Below the pieces are notes generated by a model that had not been told where the DNA came from, ran no database searches, and worked only from the letters and a program-made list of their open reading frames with translations. DNA of 27,078 nucleotides, taken from positions 1 to 27,078 of the forward strand of contig VEXC01000015.1 of the NCBI GenBank assembly GCA_009391225.1, given 5' to 3'. Below, piece by piece: positions 8,235-15,322 of this stretch. The stretch comes from SAR202 cluster bacterium AC-647-N09_OGT_505m. Lineage in GTDB: Bacteria > Chloroflexota > Dehalococcoidia > UBA2985. Made by a program: the position numbers and the translations under genes. Positions within the stretch are counted from its first letter, which is position 1, and each line of letters starts with the position of its first letter.

Positions 8235-9530
8235 ATGCCGAACCATATTGAGCATCCCGCTCAAGTCGCCTGCTCCTTCTGTGGAAAGGAACAGAGCCAG
8301 GTAAAGCGCCTCATAGGCGGCCCTCCTGGTCGAGCTTTCATATGTGACCAGTGTGTCGCACTCTGCCGACAAATCTTAGACGAGGAAGCCGCTACTTCAT
8401 CCGCAGCACCGCTCTCTCAGCCTCTCAACCTGAATCCCAAGACCATCTATGAGAAGCTGGACGAATACGTTATAGGTCAGGAGAAGGCGAAGAAAGTCCT
8501 GGCCGTGGCGGTATACAACCATTATAAACGTATCTGGTCCAATGATTCCTACGCCGACGAGATAGAGCTTCAGAAGACCAACATCCTGTTGGCAGGGCCT
8601 ACGGGCTGCGGTAAGACCCTCCTTGCTCAGACTCTGGCCAGAATTCTGGATGTCCCCTTCTGCATTGCAGATGCCACCTCCATCACCGAGGCCGGATACG
8701 TAGGAGAGGACGTAGAGAACATCCTCCTACGGCTGATTCAGGCCGCCGAATACGACATTCCCAAAGCGGAGCAGGGTATCATATACATAGACGAGGTGGA
8801 TAAAATAGGGCGCAAGAGCGCCAATCCATCCATCACCAGGGATGTTTCCGGTGAGGGGGTGCAACAAGCTCTCTTGAAAATCATAGAGGGGTGCGTAGCC
8901 AGCGTGCCACCCCAAGGAGGGAGGAAGCACCCACATCAGGAGTTGCTTCAAATCAAGACGGACAACATACTGTTCATCTGCGGCGGAGCCTTCGAAGGCC
9001 TTGACAGCATCGTTGCCGCCCGCAGGTCAAAGGAGCACCAGAGCATCGGGTTCCGGTCCATAAATGCCGCCGGCAAAGATGCAACTCAGGAGAACGTGCT
9101 CCAGCATCTTATCCCCGAGGACCTACTCGCCTACGGCTTCATCCCGGAATTTGTAGGACGACTTCCACAGGTGGTAAGCCTGGACTCCCTGGATAAGGAC
9201 TCGTTAATCCGCATCCTCACGGAGCCTAAGAATGCCGTGGTGAAGCAATACCAGCGCCTTTTCAGCATGGACAACGTAGATCTTAGCTTCAGCGACAACG
9301 CCCTAGAGGAAGTCGCGGAGGATGCACTGCAAAAGAAGACCGGCGCCCGGGGACTGCGCTCTATAATCGAGCAGACCCTACTGGACGTCATGTACGAACT
9401 GCCTTCAATGACCGAAGTGCGCCAGTGCACCATAGACGCCGACATCATACGGGGCCGAAAGCCCCCCCTGCTCTTTTCCGAATCGGGAGCCCCCATAGAT
9501 ATGAATACCGCCGCGAAACAGACAGCTTAG
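8235..9530 (+). CDS. clpX: ATP-dependent Clp protease ATP-binding subunit ClpX
   Basis: AAA+ unfoldase that feeds substrates to ClpP. It has 431 residues. The N-terminal zinc-binding domain has Cys13, Cys16, Cys37 and Cys40. Walker A is GPTGCGKT at 121-128 (Cys replaces the usual Ser). The pore loop GYVG is at 154-157, Walker B ends in Asp186-Glu187, and the RKH substrate loop is at 230-232. The IGF tripeptide at 271-273 is the loop that docks into ClpP, so a functional ClpXP complex is expected. The C-terminal domain includes [10 protein letters not shown], the sensor-2 arginine region. A GGGAAG ribosome binding site precedes the ATG. No hairpin terminator is obvious after the stop. Confidence 0.97.
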   Translation: MPNHIEHPAQVACSFCGKEQSQVKRLIGGPPGRAFICDQCVALCRQILDEEAATSSAAPLSQPLNLNPKTIYEKLDEYVIGQEKAKKVLAVAVYNHYKRIWSNDSYADEIELQKTNILLAGPTGCGKTLLAQTLARILDVPFCIADATSITEAGYVGEDVENILLRLIQAAEYDIPKAEQGIIYIDEVDKIGRKSANPSITRDVSGEGVQQALLKIIEGCVASVPPQGGRKHPHQELLQIKTDNILFICGGAFEGLDSIVAARRSKEHQSIGFRSINAAGKDATQENVLQHLIPEDLLAYGFIPEFVGRLPQVVSLDSLDKDSLIRILTEPKNAVVKQYQRLFSMDNVDLSFSDNALEEVAEDALQKKTGARGLRSIIEQTLLDVMYELPSMTEVRQCTIDADIIRGRKPPLLFSESGAPIDMNTAAKQTA

Positions 9531-9966
9531 CTTTGACTATACCTTAATACTCCCTATTCACTGGGCCACAAAGATGTCGGCCGTTCACATATCATTGGCA
9601 TCTGGAATAAGCCTATACAACCGTGAGTCCTGACCTCTGGTAGAACTCGCATGAGTGGTCACTAAGGTTCTTTCTCCTGGAAACGTACCCCATACCGTTC
9701 GGGTAAGTGTTGATGTCGGAGATTGTTGTCTGATTATCCTCGTCATCGGTGCCAGCGAGAGAGTGGAATCCACACTATTTCCAGCCTGCTCTTCCAGGTC
9801 TGCCCTAGTGGCACGCCCAACCCATTTCCCTTCAGAGAAGTACCCCAGAGCTTGCCATCACTATGGATGGACTTTATAGTAGCGGTGAAGGATTTTTGTG
9901 CTGTGGAGCCCTGGTGGTCTTCCTCTTGCGATGTACCCAATCAAGACAGAATCTCTCAACCAATCG
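9531..9966. other. Gene-poor stretch between clpX and the formyltransferase gene
   Basis: About 435 bp between the convergent clpX and formyltransferase genes. Short open frames on both strands (for example 9743-9940 minus) have no start context and no family motif that I recognise. The only clear structure is the inverted repeat at its right edge, which overlaps the end of the formyltransferase gene. It may be decayed coding DNA; I cannot show it. Confidence 0.4.
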
Positions 9967-9981
9967 CTAACTTCTGTCTTG
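9942..9981 (-). terminator. 10-bp hairpin straddling the formyltransferase stop codon
   Basis: CAAGACAGAA (9942-9951) and TTCTGTCTTG (9972-9981) are perfect complements around a 20-nt loop. Read leftward, the first arm covers the last sense codons of the formyltransferase gene and its TAG lies in the loop. The second arm is followed by ATTGGGTAC rather than a T-run, so it is not a canonical intrinsic terminator. A hairpin after mobA ends with the same GTCTTGATTGG string. Confidence 0.5.
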
Positions 9982-10770
9982 CAAGGCCCGCTCGATGGCC
10001 TCGTTGAGGCAGAGGCCTTCGAGCAGATCACCCTGGCGATCCAGGGGTCGCCGCCCCTCTAGCCGTATGTCACCTTTCGCAAATGCCTTGAGGGTCTCCA
10101 GAAGCAGTGGACGTTCCCGTCTAAGGCTTTCCTCACGAATGTGGCGGAAAAGCGGGAGTTCCTCACCTTCTTTGGACTCCAAATCCTCCACTGATCGGCC
10201 CTCAACCTGCTCCCAAAGATCATCGAAGGCGCTGCCTCGCGTGGGGAAGGAGTAGTAGGTCAGCACGGGGCCTCTATCCAAATCCTCCGTGGCCAGATGG
10301 ATGTGGGCACCGGTTTCCGAAACTCTCTCCTCAATGACCTCCCAGATTACGGCCTGCCATGTTCCCACGGGCCCACCAGGCAGAGCAGGATGCAGGTTTA
10401 GCATTGTGTAGCGATTGCACATCTCGACATCAGTTATGAGTCCATACCCGGCCAGGACACAGAGGTCTGGCTCATACCCATCTAGTCGCTTCATCACCTG
10501 GCGGTCGAATGCCAGGCGATGTCGGGAAAAGGAGCCTCCTCCACGCTCTCGTCGAAAACGCTGTGACGAGAGCGTGACCAGGGGAATTTTGTAGTCGTGG
10601 ACTTTTTGGAAGAATCGGTCGCTGCCTTCTGATTCCTCTGGCTCGCGGTTGCTGAAAACGAACTGGATTTGAGCCGAAAGCTCTCCACGTTCGATAGCAT
10701 CTTGCACCCACTTAAGAAGACCCAGGGATCCTTCGCCACCACCAGTGGAAAACCAGCCTAGCGTGAACAC
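9967..10770 (-). CDS. PurN-like formyltransferase family protein
   Basis: A 267-residue formyltransferase-fold protein. The catalytic triad of the family is visible: Asn125 and His127 in MLNLHPALPGG, and Asp165 in EDLDRGPVL. The N-terminal STGGGEGSLGLL resembles the phosphoribosyl-binding GxGSN loop of PurN, so the closest known function is formyl transfer from 10-formyl-tetrahydrofolate to glycinamide ribonucleotide. However, the segment that is G-x-H-A-H in PurN reads GTWQAVIW, and about 60 extra residues extend past the fold. Another formyl acceptor is therefore possible. The start is GTG at 10770 with GAGAGGG just upstream, inside the end of the PHP gene, from which it is 11 bp distant. 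It is the last gene of the seven-gene leftward operon. Confidence 0.8.
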   Translation of the reverse strand: MFTLGWFSTGGGEGSLGLLKWVQDAIERGELSAQIQFVFSNREPEESEGSDRFFQKVHDYKIPLVTLSSQRFRRERGGGSFSRHRLAFDRQVMKRLDGYEPDLCVLAGYGLITDVEMCNRYTMLNLHPALPGGPVGTWQAVIWEVIEERVSETGAHIHLATEDLDRGPVLTYYSFPTRGSAFDDLWEQVEGRSVEDLESKEGEELPLFRHIREESLRRERPLLLETLKAFAKGDIRLEGRRPLDRQGDLLEGLCLNEAIERALQDRS

Positions 10771-10781
10771 TTCGTGCCCTC

Positions 10782-11450
10782 TCAGTCGCCGTGCCGCAGA
10801 TGCGCTAGGCGCTTTCTACATTTGGTGAAGGTGGTAAGAAAGTGTATCAGTGGTGTTATCTGACGACGTACCAGGGTGCCTTGGATCAGGGCCTGCCGCA
10901 AGCCCGAAGGTGTGCCATCGAAGTCCGGAATCTCAACGTAGGGACGCCCCACCTCCATAGGGGTATGTGAATCGCTCACGGCAGACATGAGAATGTCATA
11001 CTCAAGGGCCAAATCCAAGGCCTTTCGATTGTCCCTCTGAAGGGTGTTTCGAGCATTGAAGACCTCCACAATATCCACGTATGGCAGAATCTCCTGGAGA
11101 GCCTCTCGCCTGATGACGGAACGGCGGAAGTGATCGAAGGGATGTGGTATGGAAACCAGACCTCCCTGTTCCTTTATGCGTTTCACGGTCTCCAGGGGGG
11201 AAAGTCCTTTGGGAACCGGATCCCTCAAAAAGAGGCCGATAATCTCCCCGCCGAGGCTCTTTATCTCCTCCCCAATTATAACTGGAAAAGAGGCCAGGGC
11301 CCGCACCTGACGGGCCCCTTCTATGGTGTTGTGATCAGTGACGGCAATGTAGTTGAGACCAGTCTCAAGGCAACGGTCCACCAGTTCCTCTGGCTTCATC
11401 ACTGAGTCCGGAGAGAAACAGGTATGCATATGTAGGTCAATTCTCAGCAA
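10782..11450 (-). CDS. PHP-domain metal-dependent phosphoesterase
   Basis: A PHP-family hydrolase of about 222 residues. Metal ligands are visible in order: His-x-His in DLHMHT at the N-terminus, TDHN, a Glu in IGEEI, HPFDH, and SDSHT near the C-terminus. Relatives include nucleoside 3',5'-bisphosphate phosphatase/5'-3' exonucleases (TrpH/YciV type) and many uncharacterised enzymes. The frame is open to 11492, but family homology begins at LLRIDLHMHT. I choose TTG at 11450, which overlaps the xseB end by 14 nt and has AAGGAGG directly upstream. The spacing is tight, so the neighbouring CTG at 11447 is an alternative. It lies between xseB and the formyltransferase gene; the exact substrate is unknown. 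Confidence 0.82.
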   Translation of the reverse strand: MLRIDLHMHTCFSPDSVMKPEELVDRCLETGLNYIAVTDHNTIEGARQVRALASFPVIIGEEIKSLGGEIIGLFLRDPVPKGLSPLETVKRIKEQGGLVSIPHPFDHFRRSVIRREALQEILPYVDIVEVFNARNTLQRDNRKALDLALEYDILMSAVSDSHTPMEVGRPYVEIPDFDGTPSGLRQALIQGTLVRRQITPLIHFLTTFTKCRKRLAHLRHGD

Positions 11451-11718
11451 TTTCCTCCTTATCTTCGGTGCGGAGGCGCATCTGCTCCCCAAAGGCGGTC
11501 TGCAGCTGGGTTATTCTCAACTCCGCGGAGCCGAGGATCTCGTTGCAAATGCGAGCCAGACGCATACCTTCCTCGAAGAGACTGGTAGTCTCGGCAAGTG
11601 AAAGCCCTCCTTCCTCAAGGGAATGGGCTGTCTCCTCCAAACGCCCGAAGGCTTCCTCAAACGAGAGGTCGTCGTTATCCGTGTGGCCACCCTGGGCATT
11701 ACTCATGGCTGAGTTCAA
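11437..11718 (-). CDS. xseB: Exodeoxyribonuclease VII small subunit
   Basis: Small subunit of exonuclease VII, which degrades single-stranded DNA to oligonucleotides. It has 93 residues. The family pattern is clear: LSFEEAFGRLEETAHSLEEG, then LSLAETTSLFEEGMRLARIC, forming the two-helix coiled coil that binds XseA. The start may be TTG at 11718 or ATG at 11706; family homology begins well after both, and neither has a strong ribosome binding site. The gene follows xseA after 6 bp, so the two subunits are co-expressed. Its 3' end overlaps the likely start of the PHP gene. Confidence 0.93.
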   Translation of the reverse strand: MNSAMSNAQGGHTDNDDLSFEEAFGRLEETAHSLEEGGLSLAETTSLFEEGMRLARICNEILGSAELRITQLQTAFGEQMRLRTEDKEEIAEN

Positions 11719-11724
11719 AACCTG

Positions 11725-12912
11725 TCACAGGTTACGGGAACTTGCCCGCGCCGGGAAGCTGCCATCTTTGACACTAACCTGAAGATTATCCCCCACATTA
11801 ACTTGTCCAACGGAGGACACCAGGCTTGCATTATCCTGTCGATGCACCATCGCGTATCCCCTGTCCAACACACCGCTGGGGCTAAGGGAAGCGAGACGAG
11901 ATTCCAGCGCTTTGATGCGCTCCGCCCTGACAACCAGATAGGATTCCAGCAAGCGTCCATAGGAATTGGAAAGGTCATCTACCTTCTGTCGCCATGATGA
12001 GACGTCCGGGGAACACCGATCTATCCGCCACACAGCCTGACCCAACTCTTGGCTTCGAGCGACCAAGCCGCTGGAAACCTGCCGAAACAGGCTCCTACGA
12101 TGGAGAAAGATGCGCTCCTCCAAATCCTCCTTGCGAGGGACGACAAGCTCCGCAGCCGCAGATGGAGTTGGGGCACGGAGGTCAGAAACCATGTCCACGA
12201 GCGTGAAATCCGTCTCATGACCCACGGCACTAACTACGGGTGCCATGCTTGAGTAAACAGCCCTGGCAACAGGCTCTTCATTGAAGGGAGAGAGCTCCTC
12301 CAGGGAGCCTCCCCCTCGGGCCAGGATGACCACGTCCAGGTCATGTTCCAGGTTCATGGCCTCAAAGGCCTCTACTATTCCCAAGGCCGCTCCATCTCCT
12401 TGCACTGGTGTGGGAGCCAGGGACAACTCCACCAGAGGAAATCTTCGTTGGATGATGTTCCGGATGTCATGCCACACGGAGCCGAATGGAGATGTGACCA
12501 CTCCTATTCGTCTCGGAAACACAGGTAGGTGTCTCTTGCGTGAAACTTCAAATAGCCCTTCTGTTTCCAGCTTGACCTTGAGGCGTTCCATCTCTAGATG
12601 ACGCTCCCCTACGCCTTCAGGTTGCACCAAGTTCACGTAAAGCTGTATATCTCCCCTGACCTCGTAGAGAGATACCCGGCCGTGGGCGGCGATGGCCACG
12701 CCGTTCGCCAGATTCTCACCTCCGTGAGCGGGACGGAACATGACGCAACGCATCTGGTTGGTGGCGTCTTTGAGAGTGAAGTAGAAGTGACCGGCCGCCG
12801 AGTGAGACAGATTGGAGACCTCACCTCGAACCCATAAGTCCCTAAGCAACGCGTCGGCTTCCAGGCTGTCTTTGAGATAGCGAGTGACCTGGCTAACGGA
12901 GTATACGGGCAA
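11725..12912 (-). CDS. xseA: Exodeoxyribonuclease VII large subunit
   Basis: Catalytic subunit of exonuclease VII. It has 395 residues, slightly short for the family, because the coiled-coil region is compact. An N-terminal OB-fold (about 1-100, W-V-R-G-E-V-S-N, H-F-Y-F-T-L-K-D) binds single-stranded DNA. The catalytic domain shows GVVTSP at 137-142, ARGGGSLEEL at 198-207, NEE at 211-213, GHETDFT at 231-237, and RAPTPSAAAEL. A helical stretch follows, and the C-terminal DRGYAMV segment is typical. The start is TTG at 12912, one nucleotide after the efp stop, with GAAAGGGTGGG upstream. Translation is therefore probably coupled to efp. Confidence 0.95.
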   Translation of the reverse strand: MPVYSVSQVTRYLKDSLEADALLRDLWVRGEVSNLSHSAAGHFYFTLKDATNQMRCVMFRPAHGGENLANGVAIAAHGRVSLYEVRGDIQLYVNLVQPEGVGERHLEMERLKVKLETEGLFEVSRKRHLPVFPRRIGVVTSPFGSVWHDIRNIIQRRFPLVELSLAPTPVQGDGAALGIVEAFEAMNLEHDLDVVILARGGGSLEELSPFNEEPVARAVYSSMAPVVSAVGHETDFTLVDMVSDLRAPTPSAAAELVVPRKEDLEERIFLHRRSLFRQVSSGLVARSQELGQAVWRIDRCSPDVSSWRQKVDDLSNSYGRLLESYLVVRAERIKALESRLASLSPSGVLDRGYAMVHRQDNASLVSSVGQVNVGDNLQVSVKDGSFPARASSRNL

Positions 12913-12913
12913 C

Positions 12914-13477
12914 CTAGCCCACCCTTTCCAGGTACTCTCCGTTGCGGGTATCCACCCTTACCACCTCGCCTATATTCACAAAGAAGGGCACGTTCACCGT
13001 GAGACCGGTCTCTAAAGTAGCAGGCTTGGTACTTCCCTGGGCGGTATTCCCTTTGATTGACGGAGGAGTATCAATCACCTGAAGCTCCGCGTAGTTGGGC
13101 ATCTCCAGGGCTATTGGTTCCTCTCGATAGAATACCATGTGCACTTTGTCTTGCTCCTTGAGGTACTGAATGGCATCGCCAATTCGGTCCGCAGTAAGGG
13201 GTAATTGGTCAAAAGTCTCCATGTCCATGAAGTGGTAATGGTCACCGTCGCTATACAGGTACTGCGCCTCCCTGGTATCCACTTCCGCCAGGGTGAGCTT
13301 CTGGTTCCCGGGAACGTTCCGCTCCATTGCTCGGCCCGTGCGGAGGTTACGCAGCTTGAGGGTGAGCACCGGGGCTCTCTGTTGCATCTTGGTATGCTTC
13401 CAATCCACCACCTGCCACGGTTCCTGTTCCAGCTCTATGACCGTGCCTCGTCTCAGTTCACTATAGCTTATCGTCAT
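12914..13477 (-). CDS. efp: Elongation factor P
   Basis: Relieves ribosomes stalled at polyproline by entering the E site. It has 187 residues with the three beta-barrel domains. The C-terminal signature region (LPLTADRIGDAIQYL, then I-D-T-P-P-S-I-K-G-N-T-A, then GEVVRVDTRNGEYLERV) is fully conserved. The tip loop of domain I reads KMQQRAP at 30-36. Aligned to E. coli, the lysine that is beta-lysylated (K34) corresponds to Gln33, and the arginine rhamnosylated in Pseudomonas falls at the same Gln. Neither of those modifications can be made at this position. The ATG at 13477 has GGAGG 5 nt upstream. The order aroQ-pepP-efp is common in bacteria. Confidence 0.96.
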   Translation of the reverse strand: MTISYSELRRGTVIELEQEPWQVVDWKHTKMQQRAPVLTLKLRNLRTGRAMERNVPGNQKLTLAEVDTREAQYLYSDGDHYHFMDMETFDQLPLTADRIGDAIQYLKEQDKVHMVFYREEPIALEMPNYAELQVIDTPPSIKGNTAQGSTKPATLETGLTVNVPFFVNIGEVVRVDTRNGEYLERVG

Positions 13478-13478
13478 G

Positions 13479-14564
13479 CTATCCTCCCATCATTTCCAGC
13501 TTGGGTGCCTTGCTTATCACTCGTGCCCTGCCATCTTCCAGCACCACCACGTCCTCGATACGAACTCCTCCCCATCCGGAGATGTATATGCCTGGCTCTA
13601 TGGTAAAGGGCATCCCATCCTCCAGCACATTGTGGGAATTTGGCCCCACACCTGGCTGCTCATGAACCTCTAAGCCGACGCCATGACCGAGGCTATGGCC
13701 GAAGTTTTCGCCGTAGCCGGCCGCATCTATCACCGTGCGAGCCAGGCCATCGGCGTCCCCGCCTGTCATGCCTCGTTCCACCGTTGCTATGGCAGTGAGT
13801 TGTGCTCCCAAAACGGTATCATACACCCTCCGAAAAGTGTCGTCGGGCTGACCCAGGCAGAGAGTTCGGCTCAAATCGCTGCAGTACCCTTGGTACCGCG
13901 CTCCCATGTCTATAATGAGGGGTTGGCCTTCGAGGATAGGCACGTCGGCAGGGCGATGATGAGGCAGGGCCGCATTGGGTCCCGCGGCCACAATGGTCTC
14001 AAAGGAAACGGCCTCCGCACCCATCTCCCGCATCGCCTTCTCCAGTCTCCAGGCCACTTCTATCTCCTTCAGGCCTGCCTGGATTGTCTTGGAGACTTCC
14101 CGGAAGGCCCGGTCGGAGATTTCTACCGCCCGTGTGAGGATTGCCATCTCCTGGGAATCCTTTACGGCGCGTAGCTCCTCGACAAGCCCCGAGGTGGCAA
14201 CTAGGGCGGTGGAAGAGTTGCCATCACCATCTTCAAGAACCTTATGAATACCTCCGTGGATTGCCACCGTCATGTGCTGGTCTTCAAAACCAAGACATTG
14301 CACATTCAGCTCCTTGAGCAGGTTGGACAGCCAATCTAGGCCGCCCCTCGTCCGCAACACTCGAAAATCCGGTGCTTGCTGACTGGCCTGTTCCACGTAG
14401 CGGAAGTCTGTGGCCAGCACCGCATCTTTTAGTGTTATTATGAGAGAACCCGCGGACCCTGTGAACCCAGATAGGTATCGCCGATTGTCCGCAGATGATA
14501 CTAACAATGCATCAACACCTGCCTGCTCCAATCGTGCTCTTATCCCGTCTAGTCGTGTTTTCAT
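13479..14564 (-). CDS. pepP: Xaa-Pro aminopeptidase (M24 family)
   Basis: Metallopeptidase that removes an N-terminal residue preceding proline. It has 361 residues. An N-terminal creatinase-like domain (1-130, NRRYLSGFTGSAG) is followed by the pita-bread catalytic domain. The five metal ligands are in place: Asp219 and Asp230 (DMGARYQGYCSD), His294 (SLGHGVGLEVHE), Glu323 (TIEPGIY), and Glu337 (VRIEDVV). The ATG at 14564 overlaps the aroQ stop in an ATGA arrangement, and efp starts one nucleotide after this stop. The gene may also be called papA or ypdF in other genomes; the exact dipeptidase versus aminopeptidase preference cannot be read from sequence. Confidence 0.93.
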   Translation of the reverse strand: MKTRLDGIRARLEQAGVDALLVSSADNRRYLSGFTGSAGSLIITLKDAVLATDFRYVEQASQQAPDFRVLRTRGGLDWLSNLLKELNVQCLGFEDQHMTVAIHGGIHKVLEDGDGNSSTALVATSGLVEELRAVKDSQEMAILTRAVEISDRAFREVSKTIQAGLKEIEVAWRLEKAMREMGAEAVSFETIVAAGPNAALPHHRPADVPILEGQPLIIDMGARYQGYCSDLSRTLCLGQPDDTFRRVYDTVLGAQLTAIATVERGMTGGDADGLARTVIDAAGYGENFGHSLGHGVGLEVHEQPGVGPNSHNVLEDGMPFTIEPGIYISGWGGVRIEDVVVLEDGRARVISKAPKLEMMGG

Positions 14565-15007
14565 GCGGTCTCTCTTTCATTAAATTCGGCCGTCAGGAAC
14601 TCCAGGGCAGCCAGATATCCCCGCCATCCCAGTCCACTAATCTGGCCCACCGACACTGGGGCCACCACAGAGCGGTGTCGCCACGTTTCCCGCGCGTAGA
14701 TATTGGAGAGGTGTACTTCCACCACCGAGAGCCCTGTGTCTACCAAGGCCTCTCTTAGCGCTAGACCGTAGTGAGTGAGTGCACCGGGATTGATGATAAC
14801 CCCGCTTGCCGCGGGTGCACGTGCCTGAAGAAAGTCGATTATAGAGCCCTCGCTATTCGATTGGAAGAACTCCACATCCGTTCCCAACTCCTGAGCACGG
14901 TGGCGTACCAGCACTTCTATATCTGCCAAGGACGTCAACCCGTACAAGGCCGGATCCCGTTGGCCCAGCATGTTCAAGTTTGGCCCATTGATAACTAGTA
15001 CTCTCAT
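14561..15007 (-). CDS. aroQ: 3-dehydroquinate dehydratase, type II
   Basis: Third step of the shikimate pathway, 3-dehydroquinate to 3-dehydroshikimate. From the ATG at 15007 it has 148 residues, the usual type II length. Visible residues are GPNLNMLGQRDPALYG at the N-terminus with Arg17 and the catalytic Tyr22, INPGALTHYG with Asn73 and His79, and EVHLSN with the catalytic His99. The frame is open to a TTG at 15037, but the family starts at MRVLVINGPN and an AAGGTG lies 8 nt before the ATG. It is the first gene of the long leftward operon. A strong hairpin (15029-15055) lies just upstream of the start. Confidence 0.96.
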   Translation of the reverse strand: MRVLVINGPNLNMLGQRDPALYGLTSLADIEVLVRHRAQELGTDVEFFQSNSEGSIIDFLQARAPAASGVIINPGALTHYGLALREALVDTGLSVVEVHLSNIYARETWRHRSVVAPVSVGQISGLGWRGYLAALEFLTAEFNERETA

Positions 15008-15028
15008 GTTACAGGCACCTTCATCAAG

Positions 15029-15055
15029 CCGTCTCAAAACGTGGTTTTGAGACGG
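15029..15055. promoter_or_regulatory. 12-bp perfect hairpin in the aroQ leader
   Basis: CCGTCTCAAAAC (15029-15040) and GTTTTGAGACGG (15044-15055) pair perfectly around a 3-nt loop, 21 nt upstream of the aroQ ATG. Neither strand shows a T-run afterwards, so an ordinary terminator is unlikely. It could be an operator for a dimeric regulator or a 5' leader stem that controls or protects the seven-gene mRNA. Confidence 0.65.
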
Positions 15056-15322
15056 TAGCCCTCCCGCCTTGGAGTGAACTCTAGGTTAGAAGGTTAGAGT
15101 TGAGTCTCCATACGTAACCGACCTTCTCTCAAACCACTTCAGCCCCATTCTATACCACTAACAATAAACAAGAGGTTACTCTTGGGGTAGTGTGACTGTC
15201 AACTGAAATTCCTATTCCATTCAATATTATGCTAATATGTTCATGCGTCACGACACCAGAGTATTCACTAGGAGATTCCTTCTGAATTCCACAAGCTATA
15301 GTCGGGCGAATTAAGGAGATGA
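15056..15322. other. Divergent intergenic region with small repeats
   Basis: This region separates the leftward aroQ operon from the rightward CoA-binding gene. It holds an 8-mer tandem repeat, AGGTTAGA twice at 15083-15098, nested in an inverted repeat AACTCT (15077-15082) / AGAGTT (15096-15101). AT-rich candidates TATTAT (15225-15230) and TAATAT (15233-15238) could be -10 boxes for the rightward gene, but no good -35 is spaced correctly. A minus-strand TTGACA at 15202-15197 has no good -10. Confidence 0.45.

Noticed and set aside
9743..9940. Minus-strand 65-codon frame as a small gene
   Set aside because: No ribosome binding site, no recognisable motif, and competing frames on both strands.
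15174..15202. A perfect minus-strand TTGACA (15202-15197) as the -35 box of the aroQ operon
   Set aside because: At spacings of 16-18 bp the candidate -10 hexamers match at three positions or fewer, and the nearby TAGAAT (15152-15147) is too far away.
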